Assembly (NCBI GenBank): GCA_016702505.1 | Contig: JADJDU010000003.1 | Coordinates: 124,001 to 188,000 of the forward strand | DNA: 64,000 nt | Source: Microthrixaceae bacterium | GTDB lineage: Bacteria; Actinomycetota; Acidimicrobiia; Acidimicrobiales; Iamiaceae | Direction: 5' to 3' | In this document: positions 18,623-28,417 of the stretch, one piece after another | Numbering within the stretch: the first letter of the stretch is position 1 | How the letters are laid out: the number at the start of each line of letters is the position of its first letter | Program-made: the position numbers and the translations under genes | The notes under the pieces: generated by a model | Told to the model about the DNA's origin: nothing | Database searches by the model: none | What the model saw: only the letters and a program-made list of their open reading frames with translations

Positions 18623-18749
18623 CTCTTGGGACACCTGCTGCAAGGCCCACCCAGGAGGCGAAATCGGCCAAGAGAGTTTCCCAGAAACCCCATCTCACGC
18701 CAGCCGCCGCGTCATCAGCGAAGGATCCACCCAATTTTCCTGGCGCTCC
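18615..18749 (-). pseudogene. Orphan RHS C-terminal toxin-tip fragment
   Basis: About 44 codons, GKLGGSFADDAAAGVRWGFW then ETLLADFASWVGLAAGVPRDE. They are nearly identical to the last residues of the RHS protein ending at 20562. Homology stops abruptly at about 18747-18750, where the insertion sequence begins, so the upstream part of this tip has been removed or separated by the element. The stop codon overlaps the start of immunity copy 1 (ATGAGTAA arrangement). It is a truncated, silent tip. Confidence 0.8.
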
Positions 18750-20135
18750 TGACCCTTGTGTGGGTGAGTTGAGGGCCCGGGTCGGCTGAGAGCGTTGTGG
18801 GTACACGGGTTCGGGACAGGCGGACGGGGTGCGTGACGTGCGCGGGTTCCCCGGCCACGATGCGGGTGTCGAATCCATCCCGTGAACAGAGGTTCCCGTG
18901 CGCGCCACGACTGCATTCAACCGTCTCCTCGCCCTTGAGTCCACCACCGTGCAAGCTGTGCGGCTCGAAACCACCGAGATCGTGGTCGTGGTCAGGTTGG
19001 CGACCCGGCGGCTGCGTTGCCCTGACTGCGACTACACGACCTCTGCCACCTATGACCACCGGCCCAGCCCGTCGAGGTGGCGACACCTCGACGTGTGTGG
19101 CCGATCGCTCATGTTGGAATGTGACCTGCGGAGGCTTCGCTGCCCGGCTCATGGGGTTCGCACCCAAGCAGTGCCTTTCGCCAGACCCGGCGCACGGATC
19201 ACCCGTCAGTTCGAGAACCTGATCGTGTGGTGCGCCTCGTCGATGGACTGGACCGCGGCATCGGTGCTGTGCCGCGTCGCGTGGCGCACCGTCGCCAACG
19301 TCGTCGAACGCGTCGTACCCAGCTCAACGGAGTTGTCCGAGCTCGACGGGCTGGTTCACATCGGCGTGGACGAGATCTCCTGGAAACGCGGACACAAGTA
19401 CCTGACCTTGGTCATCGACCACGATTCCGGCAAGGTCATCTGGGGGGCCAAGGACCGCACCGCAGTCACACTCGACGCGTTCTTCGACGATCTCGGCGAA
19501 ACCAAGACCGCTGCCATCAAGTCGGTCTCGATGGACTTCGGTGCCCCCTACGCGAAAGCCGTCCGTGAGAAGGCCCCCCACGCCGCGATCTGTCTCGACC
19601 CGTTCCACGCCGTTGCCTTGGCGACCAAAGCCCTCGACCAGACCCGCCGCGACACATGGCGCGACATGCGAGGAGTCGACCCCGACGCTGCCCGTCGCTT
19701 CAAGGGCACCCGGTTCGTGTTGCTAGGCAACCCCGAGAACCTCACCGAAAACCAAGCCGCCGACCTACGTCGGATCCAACAAGGCGGCGGGACCATCTGG
19801 AAGGCCTACCAACTCAAAGAAGCACTCCGCGGCATCTACGCGGAGGCCACCCTCTCCCTCGACGAGTCCATCGACCTGCTCCACGCATGGATCGACGCCG
19901 CCCAACAGTCAGGCATCGCCCCATTCGTCAAGCTCGCCAGCACGTTCAAACAACGATCCCAGGAGGTCATCAACACCTGGATCTGGGGCACCACCAACGC
20001 CCGCAACGAAGGAACCCACTCAGCCATCCGAGCCGTGTTCTCCCGAGCGCACGGCTTCCACCGTGCCGACACAGCCCTCGCCGCCATCAACCTCACCTGC
20101 GGCACCACCCCATCCCCAACCCACACCCAGCAGCC
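18750..20135 (+). mobile_element. ISL3-family-like insertion sequence (ends approximate)
   Basis: An element of about 1.4 kb carries one transposase. The left limit is set by loss of toxin-tip homology near 18749 and the right limit by the end of immunity copy 2 near 20138. The outer ends share an imperfect inverted motif, GTGTGGGT(n)GAGG-like on the left and its complement (CCCAACCCACACCC) on the right. I could not find a target-site duplication; flanks differ, so the element may have taken part in a deletion or rearrangement after insertion. Confidence 0.75.
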
Positions 20136-20283
20136 GCCTAGCCACCCACAACTACATCAGGAGAACCAAATTTTTTCGCAAGCACCAAAACCGCGGTCGC
20201 ATCCGAACGCCTCGTCTTACGAACTGGCAAGATGCAAACTCGACCAGTTACAAGCCGTATTCGGAGGACGTAATCAGTCCTAA
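18898..20283 (+). CDS. ISL3-like transposase, C-terminus running past the element end
   Basis: 461 residues from GTG 18898. An N-terminal zinc-ribbon (LRCPDCDYTTSATYDH, then RRLRCPAHGVRTQ) precedes the DDE catalytic region: GVDEISWKRGHKYLTLVIDH, SMDFGAPYAKAVREKAPHA, CLDPFHAVALATKALDQ, and the helix with the last acidic residue in TTNARNEGTHSAIRAVFSRA. Order and spacing fit ISL3 family transposases. The natural C-terminus should be near AALAAINLTCGT. Here about 60 extra residues are translated through the element's right end, antisense to the immunity gene, because no stop occurs earlier. The enzyme may still be active. Confidence 0.88.
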   Translation: MRATTAFNRLLALESTTVQAVRLETTEIVVVVRLATRRLRCPDCDYTTSATYDHRPSPSRWRHLDVCGRSLMLECDLRRLRCPAHGVRTQAVPFARPGARITRQFENLIVWCASSMDWTAASVLCRVAWRTVANVVERVVPSSTELSELDGLVHIGVDEISWKRGHKYLTLVIDHDSGKVIWGAKDRTAVTLDAFFDDLGETKTAAIKSVSMDFGAPYAKAVREKAPHAAICLDPFHAVALATKALDQTRRDTWRDMRGVDPDAARRFKGTRFVLLGNPENLTENQAADLRRIQQGGGTIWKAYQLKEALRGIYAEATLSLDESIDLLHAWIDAAQQSGIAPFVKLASTFKQRSQEVINTWIWGTTNARNEGTHSAIRAVFSRAHGFHRADTALAAINLTCGTTPSPTHTQQPPSHPQLHQENQIFSQAPKPRSHPNASSYELARCKLDQLQAVFGGRNQS

Positions 20284-20569
20284 TGAGCCAACGGGACTGG
20301 ACGAAATCGATTGAAACAATCTCGGCCCATGCCCATCGTCGCCTTGAGGGCCAGCGTCGCCTGATGCCCTCCACGCTGAGGACGACCGACACGGCGTTTG
20401 TCCCAACAAATGAGACCGAGAGAAGTAGGGCAAAGACAAGAATGCCAACCAGTCCATCAGAAAGGAAGATCGGCAAGGTTGGGATAAGCATGACTATAGA
20501 TATGATAATGATTCCCCCAAACTCATCTGACCTGACTACTGCAATGTCAGATGAATTCTTCTTACTCAT
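20138..20569 (-). CDS. RHS immunity protein, membrane-anchored (copy 2, cognate)
   Basis: 143 residues from ATG 20569 (MSKKNSSDIAVVRSDEFGG). Two hydrophobic helices (GIIIISIVMLIPTLPIFL and LVGILVFALLLSVSFVG) are followed by a PH-like cytoplasmic domain (EGIRRRWPSRRRWAWAEI..SRWLIRTDYVLRIRLVTG). The start codon overlaps the toxin stop by eight bases (ATGAGTAA), the tight coupling expected for a toxin with its immunity gene. The last residues (PDVVVGG) differ from copy 1 and lie beside the insertion sequence, so the 3' end may be altered. A two-helix membrane immunity protein fits a toxin tip that is itself hydrophobic. Identification rests on position and duplication with the tip. Confidence 0.8.
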   Translation of the reverse strand: MSKKNSSDIAVVRSDEFGGIIIISIVMLIPTLPIFLSDGLVGILVFALLLSVSFVGTNAVSVVLSVEGIRRRWPSRRRWAWAEIVSIDFVQSRWLIRTDYVLRIRLVTGRVCILPVRKTRRSDATAVLVLAKKFGSPDVVVGG

Positions 20570-23500
20570 CGCGCGGGACACCTGCGGCAAGGCCGACCCA
20601 GCTAGCAAAATCAGCCATTAGAGTGGTAAAGAAGCCATAAGAAACGTTCGCAGCGGCGTCATCAGCAAAGGACCCGCCCAATTTACCTGCGGCCCCAGCA
20701 GCGGGCAAGGTGCCAAGAGCAAAGAAGATATAGGTCACCAACCCATCGACAGCTGTGTTGCGCACCCAATTTTTGTCGCATTCCCGCCAACGCTCGAGTC
20801 CGCGAAATATGATGGCAAACCCTTGCGCCGCTGCGCAGAGACCGGGGCCCCCGAGGCATGCTACTGATGCAACGATGGTAGCGAACTGACCTGGATCATC
20901 TACGGCCAGCGATTTGAGGCCACCCAAGGTGCCACCGTTCATCTCACTTCTTGTAATGCACGATGAATCCGAGCCAACTAGTGGTAAGGCTCCGATATCG
21001 ATACACCGGTCGTCCCAAGGCCATAGCCCGGTCGGATCCCAACCGTTGGCTGGGTTTCCACCAACGTATCCGTAGGGTTCCTGGGTCAATGTTACGAGCG
21101 GGTCTACGGTTATGAATTGGCCTGTTGTGGGGTCGTAGTGGCGGGCTCTTAGGTAGATGTAGCCGGTTTCGGGGTCGTGGTATTGGCCGGTGTATCCTGC
21201 CAGTGGTTGTTCGAGCCACCAGTTTGTGTTGGCGGTGATTTCACCGTGGGCGTTGTAGGTGATGGTGTTGCGGGTGGTGCCGTTGGGGTTGGTGGTGAGC
21301 CTGGTGGAGCCTTGGTGGTCTTGGTGCAGGTATTGGACGTCTCCGGTGGTGTTGATCTGATAGATCGCTGTCCCGCCCGGCCCGTAGATCACATACGCGC
21401 TCTGGGTGCCTTGGTGCTCCGCTAGCAGCAACGGCAGACCACCGCTAGCGGTCCAGGTGTGTTCTTTACGCCACTCGGCCCCTGTACCGGTGGTGTTGTC
21501 GAGTTGTTTGGCGGTGCGCATGCCGGTGGTGTCGTATTCGTAACGCCACGTCCTTGTTAGTGCCTTGAACACACCGATCACATCGACCGCCACATCAGTC
21601 TGGGTCCATGATCCGATCGTGAACGTCCCGGTGTCGGTGAGGGGGATGATCATGGTCGTGGATGCGTGTTGGGCTGGGTCGAACACCACGATCCCGCCAC
21701 CCAGATCGGCTTCGGTTGTCCCAACACCGAGGACTCCGGTGCCGGTCGGGTCGATAGCGGTGACCGAAACCATGACCGCCATGATCTCACCGCCCAGCCC
21801 GCCCTGCCCGGTGACTGCGACTTCAACTGGTGTGTTGGCCTGGAGCGTGTCACACGGGTCGTCATCGCATATGCCGGTGCCGTTTGTTGTGTCGACGAGA
21901 CGGGTGGGGGCTTCGAGTAGATCGAGGCCGAGGCCGGTGTCGGTTCCGGTGGGGATCTTCCAATACCCCGTGACCGCCACCCGGACATCAGCTGGGCTGG
22001 TGGTGTGGAGGGTGATGGTCCCGTCAGGGTTCAACGGAACGGTGAACACCCCCGCGGCACCGACACTGCCTGTCTCCCACACCAATTCCCCCGCCATGCG
22101 GTCGCATCCGGGGCGACACGAACCTGACCGCCGTTGGCGTGTTGGGCCAGGATCGACACGGTGACGGCGTTCACGCCTGATGCGGGGATCCCACCACGGC
22201 CAGCGGTAGCGATATCGGTTTCACCCGCCGGGAGCGTCCCACACGGCGAGCCATCACACACACCTGTTCCTGACGCTGATTCGGCGGTGACGGTGGGGGT
22301 GAGCGGCCAGTAGTTCAGGGCCGGAACCCACGGTGACGGCGCCCGGAAATACCCGACCACATCGACCGACACATCCACCCCAACATCTGACCAGGGTGAT
22401 CGTCCCGTTCCCAGCCAGTTTCGCGGTCACGGTCTGAGCAGTGGTTTGCCCGGCGTTGAGTGGGAGGGTGCCCGCGGCGGCGTCACCAGCAGGGTTCACT
22501 TCCAACCAGCCATCACCAGTGGTGCCTGACGCGATGATCGACACCACCACCGCCGTCACCCCACTGGCGGGGACACCACCCACACCAGCGACATTCACCG
22601 TCACGGGGTCATCGGCGGCGAGGCGGGCACACGGGGCACCGTCACACGTTCCAGCACCGGTGGTGGTGTCGACGATGCGGGTAGCGGGGACGGGGACGTA
22701 TTGGCGGGCCGAGTCGTCTTGCCACGTCGTGGGCAGGACCGCGCTGGTCATGCGGTTCTCGGCATCAAACCCATACGTTGCGGTCGTTCCCGACGGATAA
22801 GTCATCGAGGTCCGGTTCCCGCGGGCGTCATAGCCGTAGGTGGTCGCGTCAGCGGGTGGGGTCCCACAATCCCCGCCCTCGACGGTTTGCGATGTCCAAC
22901 ACAAGCGTTGTGCGGGGTCGAACACCTGCAACACACCGTCCGCGTCGACCAGGTTCGTGGCCGCATCAAACCCGAACCCCTCACTCCCCGTCGAAGTGAG
23001 GCGGTCCCGGTCGTCATAGGCCCACGACTGGTTCTGACCAGCGACCACGCCGGTCCCGGTGACGGTGGTGACCTGGCCCTTCAAGTCACGGGGCCCATAG
23101 ACGAGGCTGCCAAGCATCGTGGCACCGCGGTTCCATGTGACACCAACCATCCGATCAGCGCGGTCAAACGAGTACACGTCACGGTTTTGTGAGGACACCG
23201 GGAACACCGTTTCGGACCAGTTGCTGTTCTCGTCATAGCCAAACGTGGTTAGCCGCCCGGTCCAGTCCGTTACCGACTTCAACCGTCCGGCATCATCGAA
23301 TTCTCTGGTCACCGTGTGGACTGGCCCGGATAGCCAATCGAGACCAGGTTTCCCGTGGCATCCCAGCCGTAGCTGGTGGTCCGAGCATTCACATCGGTGT
23401 GGGACTTCAACCTGGAACGCTGATCCCACACCCACATCTCAGTATCACCACCCCGCGACGCGTGGGTACGGCGACCAACCTGGTCATAGGTGACGGCAGT

Positions 23501-26083
23501 GACGTCTGGGGTGGCCGGGTCGGCGTAATCGACACCGGTCGGACGGCCCGCCAAGTCATACGCGTACGTGATGCAACCGGTCCGGGGTGCAACACAGGTG
23601 CCGCCAGGTTGGGTCACCGACCCCAGGTGGCCCTCATCGTTCCACGTGTAGCCCGTGGTCGCGTTGACCGGGTCGGTCACCGACTCGAGACGGCCAAGCC
23701 CGTCATAGTCATAGGTCCATTGGCCGTTCAGTTCGTTCACGAACCTGGTTCGGCGTCCATCAGGGTCATACTCATAGCTCCGTGCCCCCGGACCGGGCGG
23801 ATCCACCACCTCGAGACGATCCACCACGTCAAACCCATAGGTCGTGACATCGCCTGTGGTGACCGTCGCTGACAACCCGGTCTCCACCCGGTTCATGTTC
23901 CCGTTGAGGTCGAAACCGGTCTTCACCCGGTTCCCCAACGGATCGGTCTCCTCGATCACCCGCCCAAACTCATCAGACACCAACCTGGTTTCCACAGGTC
24001 AGGGTCAGCGCCCACCAGATTGCCTTTCGGGGCCACCACCCACTCCAAACGCCCGATCGGGTCATAGCCCATCGACGTCTTGTTCCCCAACGGGTCCGTC
24101 ACCGACACCATGTCCCCAGTTCCGGGATCATAGGAATACGCCCAGTGCTGGCTACGACCGTCGATCACCTCCACCAGATCATCGCGGTGCACCGGGTCAT
24201 ACACCAACGACGTCGACGCCTCATCAAGAGTGCCCACCGCGTCGACCACCGTCTCGGGCATCCCATCAGCGTTATAGGCAACCGTCGAGGTCACCACATT
24301 CACAGTCGAGGGCGGCAACGGGGCCGCGGTCTCACCCACCGACACCGACGTCACCTGATCAAACAAGTTGTAGGTCCAGCGAGTCACCCGACCCGACGCG
24401 TCACGGGCCATCTCACGGTTCCCACGCGCATCGTTCTCGAACACCACCACCCCAGCCGGGCTGGTGACCTGCTCCAACGCCAACGTCACCGGATCACGCA
24501 CATAGGCAACCTCCTCCTCCAACGCTGTGCCCGGTGCCATCGTGCGGCCCGTACACACCCCAGCGGTGTCGTAGTGGTCGATGCGTTGACGCCCCGACGG
24601 AAACGTCACCACCGTCGACCCCGGACCCGGCGTAAAGAAATCAAACCTCGTCACCGAACCCGCCTCGTCGGTTTGAGTGTGCAGACGGCCCTGATGGTCA
24701 TAGGAGTTCACCACCTCCGGACCCGCCGGCTGATGACGGGGCTTGCGCACCCGGATCACCCGATGCTCACCGTCATAGGCGAACGACCACACCCCGTCGC
24801 CAACATCGGTGAAAGACGTCAAATTGCCAGCCGGGTCATACCCGAACTGGATCGACCGATCTCCAACCAACGGATCGTCGGCCACCGAATCCAACCGGGC
24901 GCCGTCCCACTCGAAAACAAGACGCCGGCCCGCCTCGTCCTCCATGAACTCAACCTGCCCGCCCGGCCCATAAGACAATGTGGTCTCGTTGCCGAACTGG
25001 TCACCAAACCCCACCAGGAGACCAGCCGCATCAAACCGGAACACCTCGAAATGATTCCGGGTAAACACCCAACCCCCACCCGGACTCTCCACCAACCCGG
25101 CGCTGAACCGGCCCGGCGCCCCCCACACCCCGCCCGTCTTCGAGAACGGGACCGTCGCACCCGTCTCCTCCACCACCGTCACCGCATCAGACCCATCCAC
25201 CCGCACCCGCATCGACAACAAAGACGACCACCCAAACCCCGTCGGCCCGTCCACCGCCGCATCCGACGACGAAAACATCAACCCAAACCCCAAACCAGCC
25301 CCACGACCAGACACCGACAAACCCGGCAACCCGAACCAGAAATTCCCCGTCCGAGTATCGATCGGATCACCCTCATCCGTCCGGGCTGCGCAAGAGCGCT
25401 TCAACGACCAGCCAGGACGATCCGTCTCGGTGTCGGGCCGGGTGCTCGTCGGGCACCTCGGTGGATTTCCCTCCACCACGGAACCATCAAGTTTTGAATA
25501 GAAGGTGCCCCTCCACTCAAGACCAGCACCGCCACCCGTCTCGTCGGTGGTCACCCGAACCACCACTTCGCGCCCCGACGCAGAATAATTGGTGAAAACC
25601 GGATAATCCGACGGTCCAAAGAACTTCCAGCCCGGCATCCCCGGAGTACTGCCATCAGCATGAACCGTGATCGGCCAACCCGACTCGTCCAACTCAGTCA
25701 CACCATCGGCCGCGAACACCGTGTGCTCAACCGCGTACTCCGCCTGAAACCACCAATTCCACGCCACCAACGACGCCCGACCCGCCCGCTTCACCCGCAA
25801 CGTCGCGCCCGCCGGAACCCACGCCCGCACAAACCGGACCGTCGGATCACCAGACTGCACGAACGTCGCCGTACGACCCGACGTACACCACAACCTCGGA
25901 GCCGACCCAGCGTCCTCCCCAGCCTCTACCGGAACCAGCACAGCCCCAATCAGGCCCAGATCCTCATCACCCCAAGGCGGCGGACCCTCCACCCCACCCA
26001 CCGGACTGGCCAACACCAGCCCACCAATCAACAGAGAGAGAGAGAGAGAGCAGTCGCGCCCGACCAAACCTGGAACCCGTCAT
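20562..26083 (-). CDS. Large secreted RHS/YD-repeat polymorphic toxin (four frameshifts)
   Basis: About 1,840 residues after correction. Reading inward from ATG 26083 or TTG 26067: a signal peptide (LLIGGLVLASPVGG), an N-terminal beta region, then many YD repeats (such as YDPAGNLTSFTDV and YDHQGRLHTQTDEAGSV). Next come three inserted modules of the RIVDTTTG..GGVPASGV..VVGYF type, then the RHS core YLRARHYDPTTGQFITVDP, and a ~160-residue variable tip ending AAGVPRDE. The tip has two hydrophobic stretches (TIVASVACLGGPGLCAAAQG; DGLVTYIFFALGTLPAAG) and no nuclease or protease motif that I recognise. Frame breaks lie near 23993, 23330, 22388 and 22093; three fit one lost base and one fits an extra base, so they are probably assembly indels. 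The tip region is AT-richer than the shell, as expected for an exchanged tip. Confidence 0.85.
26033..26050. repeat. (AG)9 / (CT)9 microsatellite in the RHS signal-peptide region
   Basis: Nine AG units on the + strand encode the SLSLSL stretch of the RHS signal peptide. With nine units the body is in frame with TTG 26067, but not with the better start ATG 26083, which needs 7 or 10 units. Slippage would therefore switch the frame. Confidence 0.85.
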
Positions 26084-26097
26084 AACCCCTATTATCG
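26083..26097 (-). promoter_or_regulatory. Putative leaderless -10 element of the RHS gene
   Basis: On the minus strand GATAAT is followed after seven bases by the ATG at 26083, the spacing of actinobacterial leaderless promoters. No convincing -35 box is visible. Confidence 0.45.
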
Positions 26098-26170
26098 GCA
26101 CCCCTCCGCGGAACTTGAGCCGTCTAGCTGGGGGGACTGGGGACTGCGGGGGCGCTGGTCGACGCGGCCG

Positions 26171-28417
26171 TTAGTGGGTGTGGTCCCAGGGTTCGGGGTG
26201 GGCTACCTGGACTGCCGCGTACTTGTAGGACGGCTGGCGGGACTGGGGGTCGAAGGACGGGAAGGTGAGCTTGTTGGTGCGGGCGTCGTGCATGGACACG
26301 AACACCCGGCCCTGCCCGACGGTGGGGGTGACGTGGGCTCGGGCGATCATCCGCCCTCGGGCCGAACGCACCACCACCTCCTGGCCGCCTTCGATTCCCC
26401 GTTCGGCGGCATCGGCCGGGTCGATCTCGACCCAAGCCCCGTCGGGGGCCAAGGCCCGCAACGTCGCTGACTTGTCGGTACGGGTACCGGTGTGCCACTG
26501 GCTAGAAGAGCCCCGCCCCGTCAACAACACCAGCGGGTAGTTTCGACTAGGGCGCTCCAACGGTCGTTCGGGGTCGGCGGCCACCAGCTTGGCCCGACCA
26601 TCGAGGGTGAAGAACCGGCCGTCGGTGAACAAGCGGCGCTGGGCTCGCGGGTCGGTGGCATCCACCTCGGTGCCGAGGTCGGGTTCCACTCGGTCACCTT
26701 CGCGGTAGGGCCATTGCACCACCGCCAAGTCAATCTCCTCGTAGCCCCGCACCCCGGTGATGTCACAAGGCTGACCGGCGCTCAACTCCTGAAGGATCGC
26801 GAACACCGCCTCGGGATCGGTCCAACGCGAGAACAGAGGGCCGCACCCCCAGGCGTCGGCCACGGCCCGGAAGATCCAGAAGTCGGCCAACGCCTGGCCG
26901 GGGGCGCGGGCCACCCGCTTCACCAGACCCAGCCGACGCTCGGAGTTGATGAACGTGCCCTCCTTCTCGGCCCAACCCGCGGCCGGCAACACCAGGTCGG
27001 CCCGCTCCGCGGTCTCGGTGGTGGTGTAGAGATCCTGCACCACCAAGAAGTCGAGCTTGTCGAGCAGATCACGAACATCGTCCTGGTTGATCCAAGAATG
27101 AGCGGTGTTGGTGGCCACGATCCACAAGGCCCGGATCTCACCGCGGTTGATGCCCTCGATGATTCGGTCATAGGCCCAGCTCGGTCCGTCGGGGATCACC
27201 TCTTCGCTGATGCCCAGGACCCCAGCCACCTTGGCCCGGTGCTCGGGCTTGGCGAAGTCGTGGCCACCGAGCAGGTTGGTGGTGTTGGAGAACAGCCGTG
27301 ACCCCATGGCGTTGCACTGGCCGGTGATCGAGTTGGCCCCGGTTCCGGGCCGACCGATGTTGCCGGTCAGCAACGCCAGGTTGATGATGGCCTGAGCGGT
27401 CCGGGTGCCCTCGTGGCTCTGGTTGACGCCCATCGTCCACCACAGCGACACCCGCTCCCCGGTGCCGATGAGCTGGGCGGTGCGCTCCAGGTCCTCCCGG
27501 CTGATACCGGTCTCGGCGCACACCCGCTCGGGGTCGTAGTCCACCAGGTGGGCGACCAGTTCCGGGTAGCCACTGGTGTGGTCACGGACGAAGGCTTCGT
27601 CCACCCATCCGTTGGCCACCACCAGGTGAGCCAACCCGTTGAGCAGCACCAGGTCCGACTTGGGGTTGTTGGCCAGGTGGAGGGTGCCGGCCGAGGCCGT
27701 CTCGGTGCGGCGAGGGTCGACAACCACGATCTCGGGTGAGTGCGGGTTGCGGGCGATGTGCTCCCACATGATGGGGTGGGTGACGCACAGGTTGGACCCA
27801 ACCAACACGATGACGTCGGACTCCTCGAAGTCCGCGTAGGTGTAGGGCGGGGCATCGAACCCGAAGGACTCCTTGTAGGCCGCCACCGAGGTGGCCATGC
27901 ATTGGCGGGTGTTGCCGTCGCCGTGACGGATCCCCATCCCGAACTTGGCCAACGCCCCCAGGAACGCCATCTCTTCGGTCACGATCTGACCGGTGGAGAT
28001 GAACGCCACCGACTCGGGCCCATGTTCGGCCTGGACCGCCTTCATCCTGGTTACGAAGGTGTCCAGAGCGGTCGACCAGTCGACGGGGCGGAGGTGGCCG
28101 TGGTCGTCTCGCAGCAGCGGCGTGATGGCTCGGTCGGGGGCCGCCAAGGGAACCAGGACCTCCCATCCCTTCGAGCAGGCCATACCCAGGTTGACCGGGT
28201 GTTCGTTGCTGGGAGTGAGGCCCACGGCCTCGCCGTCGCGCAGATGGACGTCGAGGCCACAGCCGGTGGCACAGAACCCACAGATCAGGCGGGTGGTGGC
28301 GGTGGGCTGGCGATCCTCGGGAACCTGGGGCAGTCCGAACCCAGGGCGCTGGCGGGCCAACCGATCGGTGAGAGGCCCGTCGCGCTGGGGACGAACCAGT
28401 GAGATCAGGTCCTTCAT
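26171..28417 (-). CDS. Assimilatory-type nitrate reductase, molybdopterin catalytic subunit
   Basis: 748 residues. An N-terminal [4Fe-4S] site (LICGFCATGCGLDVHLRDG with the later GMACSKGW cysteine) is followed by molybdopterin-binding regions. The Mo-ligand cysteine lies in NTRQCMATSVAAYKESFG, as in NarB/NasA/NapA, and the C-terminal guanine-dinucleotide domain includes LLTGRGSSSQWHTGTRT. It reduces nitrate to nitrite. There is no twin-arginine signal, so it is cytoplasmic. The start ATG overlaps the stop of the upstream Fe-S/anchor gene (ATGA), so both are translated together. It is the last gene of the nitrate/nitrite cluster. The nitrate assignment relies on the Mo-Cys type and the adjacent nirBD; another oxyanion is possible. 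Confidence 0.88.
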   Translation of the reverse strand: MKDLISLVRPQRDGPLTDRLARQRPGFGLPQVPEDRQPTATTRLICGFCATGCGLDVHLRDGEAVGLTPSNEHPVNLGMACSKGWEVLVPLAAPDRAITPLLRDDHGHLRPVDWSTALDTFVTRMKAVQAEHGPESVAFISTGQIVTEEMAFLGALAKFGMGIRHGDGNTRQCMATSVAAYKESFGFDAPPYTYADFEESDVIVLVGSNLCVTHPIMWEHIARNPHSPEIVVVDPRRTETASAGTLHLANNPKSDLVLLNGLAHLVVANGWVDEAFVRDHTSGYPELVAHLVDYDPERVCAETGISREDLERTAQLIGTGERVSLWWTMGVNQSHEGTRTAQAIINLALLTGNIGRPGTGANSITGQCNAMGSRLFSNTTNLLGGHDFAKPEHRAKVAGVLGISEEVIPDGPSWAYDRIIEGINRGEIRALWIVATNTAHSWINQDDVRDLLDKLDFLVVQDLYTTTETAERADLVLPAAGWAEKEGTFINSERRLGLVKRVARAPGQALADFWIFRAVADAWGCGPLFSRWTDPEAVFAILQELSAGQPCDITGVRGYEEIDLAVVQWPYREGDRVEPDLGTEVDATDPRAQRRLFTDGRFFTLDGRAKLVAADPERPLERPSRNYPLVLLTGRGSSSQWHTGTRTDKSATLRALAPDGAWVEIDPADAAERGIEGGQEVVVRSARGRMIARAHVTPTVGQGRVFVSMHDARTNKLTFPSFDPQSRQPSYKYAAVQVAHPEPWDHTH

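Noticed and set aside
18750..20135. Target-site duplication of the ISL3-like element
   Set aside because: I compared the flanks for short direct repeats and saw none that was convincing; the ends remain approximate.
24145..25497. Long open frame on the + strand inside the RHS gene
   Set aside because: It is antisense to YD repeats, full of His/Arg/Pro runs and without any domain; it is a shadow of GC-rich coding sequence.
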